22,218 nt of DNA, from positions 1 to 22,218 of IMG/VR virus record IMGVR_UViG_3300047550_004624; one strand, 5' to 3'. The stretch is from a virus. Below, in pieces: positions 14,322 to 20,266 of the stretch (positions within the stretch are counted from its first letter, which is position 1; each line of letters begins with the position of its first letter). The notes beneath the pieces are model-generated. The model made no database searches. It was not told where the DNA came from and was given only the letters and a program-made list of their open reading frames with translations. The position numbers were made by a program, and so were the translations under genes.

Positions 14322-14475
14322 AGTTATCCTTTCAATAATATAACGCGTATATATAAATTATTATTTTATATATACACTAATTATATTTTATTAAATTTTT
14401 TTCTATTAATAGACAGGGTGTGCGACATTGCGCCAATTATTAAATCAATCCTAGAATAGAGGAACTGTTGGTAAC
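14322..14475 (-). other. AT-rich intergenic spacer between FN3-metzincin gene and GC-rich insert
   Basis: This 154-base stretch has no credible gene; the longest minus-strand reading frame from an ATG is about a dozen codons. It contains, in transcription order, a mixed-composition part (about 14400-14475) and then an almost pure A/T part with the inverted repeat at 14347-14375. The Shine-Dalgarno AAAGGA of the downstream gene comes last. No rho-independent terminator is visible: there is no GC-rich stem followed by a T-run on the minus strand. It may carry a promoter for the downstream gene, but no convincing -35/-10 pair was found. Confidence 0.6.
14347..14375. repeat. Perfect 11-base inverted repeat in AT-rich spacer
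   Basis: The left arm GTATATATAAA (14347-14357) and right arm TTTATATATAC (14365-14375) are perfect reverse complements around a 7-base centre TTATTAT. Stems of almost only A and T are weak as terminators but suit a protein-binding site or cruciform. Each arm also contains TATAAA-like sequence close to a phage late-promoter box, in both directions. It sits upstream of the FN3-metzincin gene and beside the edge of the GC-rich insert. Confidence 0.8.
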
Positions 14476-14787
14476 TCATGTCGGTGTCGGCACCGGCCTA
14501 ACAAACAACGCCTCCAGACCAGCCTTGAGATCACTACCCAGCACCTCAAGCACGCGGGCCTCCACCTGATCCTGTGTGTAGTCACCAGCCGTGTCGTAGG
14601 CATCGCCTTGCCAGAGGGTCACAGGGCGTGGACAGGGAAGGAGCCGCGCCTCCGCGATCCGACGCTTGGCGTTGTCGATGATGGTGATGTCCAGTTCGGT
14701 CAGCGTGAGCGGTCGTGGGGTCTTGACCTCGCCGTTGATGCCGGTGTACGGTGGACGCTGGATGGTAACAGGAATTGGAAGATTCAT
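14476..14787 (-). CDS. Hypothetical protein in GC-rich insert
   Basis: This is a 103-residue protein of unknown function. It begins MNLPIPVTIQRPPYTG, followed by a Thr/Pro-rich turn region and helical stretches (LDITIIDNAKRRIAEARLL at about 32-50, and LGSDLKAGLEALFV at about 83-96). It ends in a Pro/Thr tail. There is no Cys pair or membrane segment. The gene is visibly GC-richer than most of the window; for example, bases 14521-14580 have 35 G/C of 60. It also uses GC-ending codons that its neighbours avoid. The ATG at 14787 is preceded by TTAGGAG, two bases after the stop of the next gene upstream. The pair therefore forms one small unit, probably imported together. Tail-associated context suggests a minor tail or fibre partner. 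Confidence 0.8.
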   Translation of the reverse strand: MNLPIPVTIQRPPYTGINGEVKTPRPLTLTELDITIIDNAKRRIAEARLLPCPRPVTLWQGDAYDTAGDYTQDQVEARVLEVLGSDLKAGLEALFVRPVPTPT

Positions 14788-14789
14788 GG

Positions 14790-15470
14790 TTAGATTACTC
14801 CTAAAATTGAGGATCCGTTGATGCCGCGAGGAATCGGATACGGGGTACGGTTGGCGTAGGTTTCGGTGCCGGCAATCACACCGTTTGCCGTGCAGTACGA
14901 ACTGTCGTTGAATGTGGCGTCGCCGTCTACTGGGCCGTCGCAGTACGAACTGTCGTTGAATGTGGCGTCGTAATTTACGCTCATGTATGTCCCGCTGCGA
15001 GAGTTGTGATTGAATGTTCCGTTTCCCATAAGATAATCACCAAAAGATGACGTATCGTTGAAAACAGCATCGCAACCGATGAACTGCTGAATAACAGTTC
15101 CGCCATTGACAGTAAGATGTCCGGTGATTGTTAAAGCACCATTTTGTCCATAAGAGTTGCATCCGTCCGCTATTACTTCTCCTCCGGCCACCCCGCACTC
15201 CATGCTGCTTGCCGGGCCAAAATAGGCAACCCCCGGGACTGTGATGGTTTGACTGCTTATTGCAAAATTCCCGCCCAACACCGTCAGGTTTGCGACGGTT
15301 GGTGCCGATCCGGCGTTTGTCCAGACATCGGCTGCGACCACCACATCGTCACTGCTTGTCGGCAAACTAGTGGCAGGAACGCGAGTGCCGGTGAAGTTGT
15401 CCAGCCGCCAGTTGCCTAGCGTGGCCCAATCGTAATCGCCAGTGTCGTTGTCGTAGTAGAGTGTTGCCAT
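14790..15470 (-). CDS. Repeat-rich fibre-like protein in GC-rich insert
   Basis: This 226-residue protein is predicted to be mostly beta-strand. It begins MATLYYDNDTGDYDWATLG, a Trp/Asp-rich start. A regular series of short strands and turns follows, like a right-handed beta-helix or related solenoid (ANLTVLGGNFAISSQTI, GALTITGHLTVNGGTVI). Near the end DATFNDSSYC occurs twice, 16 residues apart, and related FNDTSSF and FNHNSRSG earlier suggest more diverged copies. It contains Cys at several turns. The gene is GC-rich compared with its surroundings. It lies among tail-fibre genes, so a receptor-binding or fibre-tip role is likely but not shown. The ATG at 15470 follows GAGGAAATAAT. Confidence 0.82.
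   Translation of the reverse strand: MATLYYDNDTGDYDWATLGNWRLDNFTGTRVPATSLPTSSDDVVVAADVWTNAGSAPTVANLTVLGGNFAISSQTITVPGVAYFGPASSMECGVAGGEVIADGCNSYGQNGALTITGHLTVNGGTVIQQFIGCDAVFNDTSSFGDYLMGNGTFNHNSRSGTYMSVNYDATFNDSSYCDGPVDGDATFNDSSYCTANGVIAGTETYANRTPYPIPRGINGSSILGVI
14892..14970 (-). repeat. 31-base exact direct repeat inside the fibre-like gene
   Basis: Two identical 31-base copies, at 14892-14922 and 14940-14970, are offset by 48 bases. That is exactly 16 codons, so the repeat is in frame and encodes DATFNDSSYC twice. Exact identity over 31 bases in a third-position-variable gene suggests a recent duplication, or one kept identical by recombination or slippage. Confidence 0.9.
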
Positions 15471-15493
15471 ATTATTTCCTCAGTTTCTTCTAG

Positions 15494-16366
15494 TTAATAA
15501 CCCGGTACGAATGCGATAATATCCCATTTATTTCTATCAAGATCATAAGTGGCTGCTAATAAATCCATAGTTCCGCTTGTGCTACTAAATGGTAATGGAC
15601 TAGTTGCGGTAGATGGAATATTAAAACCGCTACCTAAGACTATTGGAATGCTATTAGCTTGGTGCGTTATTCTCCAACGTAAACTTTGACCATCTGTTGG
15701 ATTGGTAGGATTAGCCAATGTTCCGCTAGCCATAAGATTAATATCAAAAATATCTCCTAATGATGCATCTGTATTGATAGTACCGCTAGCATCGCCAAGT
15801 TGAACTACTGTGGGATGTTTGGATATCAAGCGAGAACCATCTGAAAATGTAATACCACTAGGATTAATTTCTATATTATTAATTCCTGTGCCTGACGGAA
15901 ACACTAACGCTCCGGTAGAGCTAAAAGACCAATTGTTATTGTTTGACCTAATGCTTATAGTAGGATCTTGTCCAGCACCAACACTAACAAAACTATTTTC
16001 TCCGCCCAAAAATAATTCACTATTACTATTATCTATTGTTCCACCAGCTCGTATATGAATATGATTTGGTCCTGTTGGATCTATTATTAGATACTGATGA
16101 CTACCATTATTGTATGCTTCAATATCGGGTATTAATTTTATGGTGTCGTATCCATTACCATCTCCGCTGTCGGCATTGTGACCATAAAACTTACCCTTGC
16201 CCAATACTTTATTAAGATTAGTACTATTTACTCCATCGTGGATAACAAGATCAAATCCACCATTGTCATCATTATATAGGGCCATCTCTCCATTCGGACG
16301 CTTATCACTATCGTCAGAATAGCCGCCTTCAACTTGACTAGTATTTATTCTATTTACTTTTACCAT
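15494..16366 (-). CDS. Tail-fibre-like structural protein
   Basis: This is a 290-residue protein of phage fibre type. The N-terminus MVKVNRINTSQVEGGYSDDS and the block NGEMALYNDDNGGFDLVIHD (about 26-45) resemble the phage-attached start of many fibres. The middle is polar beta-solenoid-like sequence (TISIRSNNNNWSFSSTGALV). It includes GITFSDGSRL, a motif also found as GITFADGTVL in the neighbouring 569-residue protein. The C-terminal 100 residues form a compact domain (DGQSLRWRITHQANS near 226-240, ending NKWDIIAFVPGY) of the kind found at the end of many phage fibres. ATG 16366 follows GAGGGCAA. It is most likely an adhesin or a spacer between baseplate and adhesin. I cannot name a specific homologue. 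Confidence 0.83.
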   Translation of the reverse strand: MVKVNRINTSQVEGGYSDDSDKRPNGEMALYNDDNGGFDLVIHDGVNSTNLNKVLGKGKFYGHNADSGDGNGYDTIKLIPDIEAYNNGSHQYLIIDPTGPNHIHIRAGGTIDNSNSELFLGGENSFVSVGAGQDPTISIRSNNNNWSFSSTGALVFPSGTGINNIEINPSGITFSDGSRLISKHPTVVQLGDASGTINTDASLGDIFDINLMASGTLANPTNPTDGQSLRWRITHQANSIPIVLGSGFNIPSTATSPLPFSSTSGTMDLLAATYDLDRNKWDIIAFVPGY

Positions 16367-16383
16367 TAGATTGCCCTCGTTAT

Positions 16384-18093
16384 TTAGTCGTATAGTTCAG
16401 AGCCATAGAATACTTTCGCGCTCCACTGAATTTTTAGTGTTTTACCCTCACCATCCATGCGGCGATAGCTTATGGTTCCTTCGTTTTGCACAAACCATAA
16501 ATCATCATTCTCACTATCTGTACTGCCACTGCTAACTTCTGTGTGTGTAATATTTGCTTCGCCATCATCATCAACAATATGAATAGTGCCTATAAATGTT
16601 CCTTCGCCTGTAAAACCATGATAATCTATTACTGCTCCTCTAAAGTTTGATGAACCATTTGGAAGATTACTTTTATCCCACCATACTTGAGGAACACCAC
16701 CCGTATTATATCTAAAATAAATGGTGTCGCCAACATTATATGATACTGAGCTGTAAAGACTATATCCTCTTTCGTTTCCGTTAGAACTTGTTCCAAAACC
16801 CCATTTATACCAAGTATTATTATCTAATGAAAACTCTATAGATGAACTATCAGTAATATTATATGCTGATAGGTTATTTAAGATTTCATCAATAGTTGTG
16901 GTTGTACTATCTATCCATATAACATTTTCACCACTAGCTGATCGTGATGCTGTTGTTGTTAGATTTACGGTTTCAACAGGAGTAACTGTTACTGTTGAAT
17001 TGCCATAAACTTCTTCTATTCTTCTGTTTCCACTAGTTGTGGATTTTATTGGACCAACACCGGCCGCACTCTTTAAAACTGTTCCATCAGCAAAAGTTAT
17101 ACCCTCTTCGATTTCGTTAAGATTAATAGCATATTTTACATAACTAAAACCACCACCATTTCCACCCTGTGTCCAGCTTAAAAACTTAATAGCATAATAA
17201 ATATTTGTTCCAATAATATGCATTATTAGATTTGCGCCAACAATATTATTTCCAAGTTGACCACCAATAGCATCATAAAAATTAGTATAAGTTCTACTTT
17301 CTATATCTGATAAATCATTCCATCCGTCCATATTCCATTCTGTTCCAACAGGACTGTTATTTTGATTCCAGTCTGCTTCTTGATATGGATTATATATGCC
17401 TTGATTTTCTCCTCTTGTTATTCCAACGCCGGATCCTTCAGGAACATCAGCAACAAAAGTATCTATTTCGCTACCATAATCAGTTTTTTCAAAATAGTTT
17501 GGATTATCGACAATTAGTGTTCTTGTATAAGCAAAAGACCCACCATTGTTTTGTCCCCAATCGCTAAAAATAAACTTATAATATTGATTGTTAATAGTAT
17601 CATGCATTATTAATTCAGTACCCACTATATTCTCACCAATAGCATTATTCAAAGCTGATCGTAGTGTGGTATATGATCTTGATGATAAATCTAATAAATC
17701 ACCCCATCCATCACTGTTCCACTCTGCTCCGTCTATAGCGTGTGTTATTGAATCGTATCCCTCTTGAGTTTCAGTATTATACAATGCCTGATTAGAATCT
17801 CTAGCCAGAGTTAGTCCTGTATCTATTGGATCTTGCTCGTTTCCTTCTGCTGATCGTGTAAATTGTACTGGTTCGCCCAAAACTACTGGCAAAACAATGA
17901 ATGCGTCATTTGTTAATTGAATATACGGAAATATGTTTCCCCCCGAAGATACTCCAATAACACTTGCTATTTCGCTAAGAGATATTTTTTTGGTAACCCC
18001 AGAAGTTGCTGGATTATCCATAAATAAGAAAATATCATCATTGCTTAATGAGCCGCTACCTTCTGGAAATTCATTTATGCGCTGAATGGGCAT
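16384..18093 (-). CDS. Tail fibre with duplicated internal domain
   Basis: This is a 569-residue protein. The start MPIQRINEFPEGSGSLSNDD and following IFLFMDNPATSGVTKKISLS is a common fibre anchor (RINELP-type, ending in TKKI-S). Two homologous domains follow, about residues 92-195 and 222-325. They share ARDSNQALYN versus TRGENQGIYN, EWNSDGW versus EWNMDGW, IGENIVGTELIMH versus LGNNIVGANLIMH, and an aromatic GGSFAYTR versus GGGFSYVK end. After GITFADGTVL (331-340) comes a longer, Gly/Ser/Thr-rich C-terminal part with many aromatic residues, ending GSELYD. It is a probable receptor-binding fibre with an internal duplication. ATG 18093 follows GGAGGCTAAAG, which overlaps the stop of the preceding small gene. 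Confidence 0.86.
   Translation of the reverse strand: MPIQRINEFPEGSGSLSNDDIFLFMDNPATSGVTKKISLSEIASVIGVSSGGNIFPYIQLTNDAFIVLPVVLGEPVQFTRSAEGNEQDPIDTGLTLARDSNQALYNTETQEGYDSITHAIDGAEWNSDGWGDLLDLSSRSYTTLRSALNNAIGENIVGTELIMHDTINNQYYKFIFSDWGQNNGGSFAYTRTLIVDNPNYFEKTDYGSEIDTFVADVPEGSGVGITRGENQGIYNPYQEADWNQNNSPVGTEWNMDGWNDLSDIESRTYTNFYDAIGGQLGNNIVGANLIMHIIGTNIYYAIKFLSWTQGGNGGGFSYVKYAINLNEIEEGITFADGTVLKSAAGVGPIKSTTSGNRRIEEVYGNSTVTVTPVETVNLTTTASRSASGENVIWIDSTTTTIDEILNNLSAYNITDSSSIEFSLDNNTWYKWGFGTSSNGNERGYSLYSSVSYNVGDTIYFRYNTGGVPQVWWDKSNLPNGSSNFRGAVIDYHGFTGEGTFIGTIHIVDDDGEANITHTEVSSGSTDSENDDLWFVQNEGTISYRRMDGEGKTLKIQWSAKVFYGSELYD
17119..17820 (-). repeat. Duplicated domain inside the 569-residue fibre
   Basis: Two copies of a domain of about 104 residues lie at about 17509-17820 and 17119-17430, separated by about 26 codons. 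Shared blocks (EWN-DGW, NIVG, LIMH, GG-F-Y) are in the same order with similar spacing. Identity is partial, so the duplication is old. Ends are approximate because the boundaries were set by eye from the protein. Confidence 0.75.
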
Positions 18094-18095
18094 CT

Positions 18096-18308
18096 TTAGC
18101 CTCCTACTACTGTTTCGTTACCAATACCATAGTAATATGATGGATCATCAAATCTTGTGTCATATTTAGCTTCTATATCACTAATAGTTGGGGTATTTTT
18201 AACATAATTATTTGATAAACCATATTCTCCTGTTGGAGTATATGATACTATTAAAGTACCATTTTTTATAGGATTACTTGAGATCGCTTTAGTTATATCA
18301 TTGGCCAT
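18096..18308 (-). CDS. Small hypothetical protein
   Basis: This is a 70-residue protein of unknown function. It begins MANDITKAISSNPIKNGTLI, with short beta-prone segments, a central NNYVKNTPTISDIEAKYDTR, and an aromatic end DDPSYYYGIGNETVVGG. There is no Cys, membrane segment or signal peptide. The ATG at 18308 follows AAGGAGAA, the best ribosome site in the fibre region, so it is probably well expressed. The stop lies inside the ribosome site of the next fibre gene. Small proteins in this position are often fibre-associated chaperones or capping proteins, but the sequence does not say which. Confidence 0.75.
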   Translation of the reverse strand: MANDITKAISSNPIKNGTLIVSYTPTGEYGLSNNYVKNTPTISDIEAKYDTRFDDPSYYYGIGNETVVGG

Positions 18309-18349
18309 AATATTCTCCTTTTTGTGGTAATATTAAATACACCAAAACT

Positions 18350-19462
18350 TTATGGAGCTAAACCACCATCTGTTATAGTCCAACCATAAGCTATTAATGC
18401 GGCTCGTGCTGATGCTGCGGCAGATGAATATTTACTTCCACCAAAGTTTGGACTCAAATCGGTTCTATAAGATGCTTTGTTAGCATTCCAGCCTATTAAT
18501 AAAGCATCATAATTTGCGGTTGATAATCCTGTAGCATTTAGCATAAAATAGTATAATCCATTATTAGTTGTAATACCAGATATATTCCACGATGATAGAT
18601 TTTGATTAAAACTATCAGCATTATAAAACATACTATTAAAAGTGGTAACTTTATTAACATTCCAATTGTTTAATGGTTGATTAAAAGATGATGAGTTACT
18701 AAACATATAATTCATATTAATAGATGGAGTAGCAACATTAGCTCCAATACTCCAACTGGATAAACTTTGATTAAAAGCTACAGCTTGATTAAACATATAA
18801 GCAAAATTAGTAACTTTACTAACATTCCAATTATTTAAAGGTTGATTAAACATTAAAGCTTGATCAAATACACTACTCATATTAGTAATATTACTAGTAT
18901 TCCAATTATTTAAAGACTGATTAAATATTGAACAACCACGAAACATTTGAGACATTGTTGTAACACTAGAAACATTCCAATCATTTATAGATTGATTAAA
19001 GTTTGAACAAAACAAGAAAGCACTTGATAAATTAATAATAGTACTATTTGATGGTAAATTTTGTGGAACTATGGTTAAATTAGAACATCCACTAAAAGCT
19101 CCATTTAATGATGTTAAACCTATAATACCAAAACTTAAGCATTGTATAAGTTTTTCTTTTGATCCAGCAACAGGAATTGTAGCACTATGAGATAACGTTG
19201 TCATTTTTCCTGAAACTTGAACAGTATAAATTCCACCAGTAGAATAGGTGTGGCTTTTATAGCCAGTTGTTGTATAAACATCTGAGAATCCATCACCCCA
19301 ATCAACAGTTACACTATAAAGCGGCGTACCAACAGGAAAATATATAGTATTGCTACCATTACCTAATGATGTATTATAAACTAAAACTAGTTTATTTGGA
19401 TCATAGGGAAGATTAATTTGTTTAAAAATTAATAGATTATTATTTTTTACAAAAGTATTCAT
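18350..19462 (-). CDS. BspA-like (DUF285) repeat surface protein
   Basis: This is a 370-residue protein. Residues about 40-90 look like a PKD-type immunoglobulin fold (VDWGDGFSD, HTYSTGGIYTVQVSG). Residues about 105-300 are BspA-like DUF285 leucine-rich-type repeats with the unit FNQSINDWNVSSVTTM-SQMF, seen at about 155, 180, 205, 230, 260 and 285. The C-terminus (NYDALLIGWNANKASY and ALIAYGWTITDGG) is a conserved end of this protein type. Such repeats are common in bacterial surface proteins and in some phage fibres, where they mediate binding. The gene begins in an ATGA overlap with the stop of the upstream gene. It is probably an adhesive fibre component. The repeat array is a likely source of length variation. 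Confidence 0.9.
   Translation of the reverse strand: MNTFVKNNNLLIFKQINLPYDPNKLVLVYNTSLGNGSNTIYFPVGTPLYSVTVDWGDGFSDVYTTTGYKSHTYSTGGIYTVQVSGKMTTLSHSATIPVAGSKEKLIQCLSFGIIGLTSLNGAFSGCSNLTIVPQNLPSNSTIINLSSAFLFCSNFNQSINDWNVSSVTTMSQMFRGCSIFNQSLNNWNTSNITNMSSVFDQALMFNQPLNNWNVSKVTNFAYMFNQAVAFNQSLSSWSIGANVATPSINMNYMFSNSSSFNQPLNNWNVNKVTTFNSMFYNADSFNQNLSSWNISGITTNNGLYYFMLNATGLSTANYDALLIGWNANKASYRTDLSPNFGGSKYSSAAASARAALIAYGWTITDGGLAP
18593..19000 (-). repeat. Six DUF285-type tandem repeats (about 25 residues each)
   Basis: Six in-frame copies of a unit of about 25-30 codons, keyed by FNQ-(S/P/N)-L-(N/S)-(N/S)-W. The nucleotide copies share strings such as ATTCCAATTATTTAAAG on the plus strand but differ at many positions. 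The array is therefore diverged rather than freshly amplified. Ends are by eye. Confidence 0.8.
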
Positions 19463-19953
19463 AGTTGACTTGCTATTATAAATCCTTCATCAATTTGTTC
19501 TGGAGACAACCCTAAGTATTGAGCAAGGCTTTCTATTAATGGATGATTTCTTTCAATATAAGGAGCATACTCCCATTCGACTCTTGTTTTTTCTCTTAGT
19601 TTCTCATTGACAATAGTATCAATAGCGGCCTCAACACTACTTAAACTAATATCATTATCAATCAACCATAAACGAACTTGTCGTGCGCTAATATTTTCTG
19701 GTACATGTACTGTTATTGGAATCCATGTTCGCACTATATCAACATAGGGCTTATCAATATTGACTACTCTTTGAGAAACATCTTCAATAGTATTTGCTGG
19801 TTGAGGTGGACTATCACTACGAATAAAATAATATCCACCTTCTGCTAATATATTATTATCTAAATTTTCTCCAGTAATTACTGTGCCATTGTCTAGCGTA
19901 ACACTATTTGGAGAACTGTAAATTAATTCTTGATTATTAATATTATAGTACAT
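19459..19953 (-). CDS. Phage tail-fibre-associated protein
   Basis: This is a 164-residue protein in two parts. The N-terminal part (about 1-80) is a small beta-rich domain beginning MYYNINNQELIYSSPNSV. It is clearly similar to the whole of the next upstream gene. The C-terminal part (about 88-164) is a helical domain with ARQVRLWLIDNDISLSSVEA, a central TRVEWEYAPYIERNHPLIES, and the end LGLSPEQIDEGFIIASQL. This pattern (helix, W-E-Y, R-x-x-P-L-I, I-D-x-x-F) is frequent in small phage tail proteins. Its exact role is unknown; fibre attachment or chaperone function are possible. ATG 19953 follows AAAGGAATAAAG. Its stop overlaps the ATG of the BspA-like gene. Confidence 0.85.
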   Translation of the reverse strand: MYYNINNQELIYSSPNSVTLDNGTVITGENLDNNILAEGGYYFIRSDSPPQPANTIEDVSQRVVNIDKPYVDIVRTWIPITVHVPENISARQVRLWLIDNDISLSSVEAAIDTIVNEKLREKTRVEWEYAPYIERNHPLIESLAQYLGLSPEQIDEGFIIASQL

Positions 19954-19983
19954 CTTTATTCCTTTATTGTTTATTTATGGAGT

Positions 19984-20247
19984 TTAAGTATCTTCAGAGT
20001 TTTTCAAAACCCATATTCTATTAATATCAGCGTATGGTTTATCAAACAATATTTCTCTTTTTTTTATATCTTCAATATACTCTGGTGTTGGAGCTAAATT
20101 ATTGTCATTTCTTATCGTATAAAAGCCATAATCTGCTAAAGTATGAGCATCACTAATATTGAAATTAATAAATAATGTGCCATCAAATTTTAGTAAATTT
20201 TTTGGTAATCTTGAGACAATAATATTATCATTATAATTATAAAACAT
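19984..20247 (-). CDS. Truncated paralogue of the adjacent tail protein
   Basis: This 87-residue protein aligns along nearly its whole length with residues 1-82 of the gene just downstream. MFYNYNDNIIVS corresponds to MYYNINNQELIYS, YGFYTIRND to GGYYFIRSD, FDKPYADINRIWV to IDKPYVDIVRTWI. It lacks the C-terminal helical domain of that gene. The stop follows shortly after the shared part, and only 30 bases separate the two genes. No remnant of the missing domain is visible in the gap, so the domain was deleted rather than frameshifted. It may be a functional single-domain version. The ATG is preceded only by a weak ATGGAAAT ribosome site. Confidence 0.8.
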   Translation of the reverse strand: MFYNYNDNIIVSRLPKNLLKFDGTLFINFNISDAHTLADYGFYTIRNDNNLAPTPEYIEDIKKREILFDKPYADINRIWVLKNSEDT

Positions 20248-20266
20248 TTGATATTTCCATATGTTT

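Larger units (their letters stand above)
14476..15480. other. GC-rich two-gene segment, probable recent import
   Basis: Base composition changes sharply at both ends of this stretch. Inside, long runs are close to 55-60 percent G+C by eye (for example 14521-14580 at 35 of 60). The sequence on each side is mostly about 30-40 percent. Both genes inside share the composition, and both lie between AT-rich fibre genes. No transposase, integrase, tRNA or terminal repeat borders it. The pattern fits exchange of a fibre module from a phage or host of different composition. Confidence 0.7.

Noticed and set aside
14400-14475. Rho-independent terminator after the GC-rich insert
   Set aside because: GGCGCAATGTCGCACACC looks stem-like but its arms do not pair, and no T-run follows a stem on the minus strand.
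14892-14970. CRISPR-like repeat
   Set aside because: Only two copies, a 17-base spacer, in frame in a coding gene with a repeated peptide.
14608-15419. Plus-strand open frames in the GC-rich segment
   Set aside because: High G+C lengthens chance open frames; the minus-strand pair has ribosome sites and a repeated peptide.
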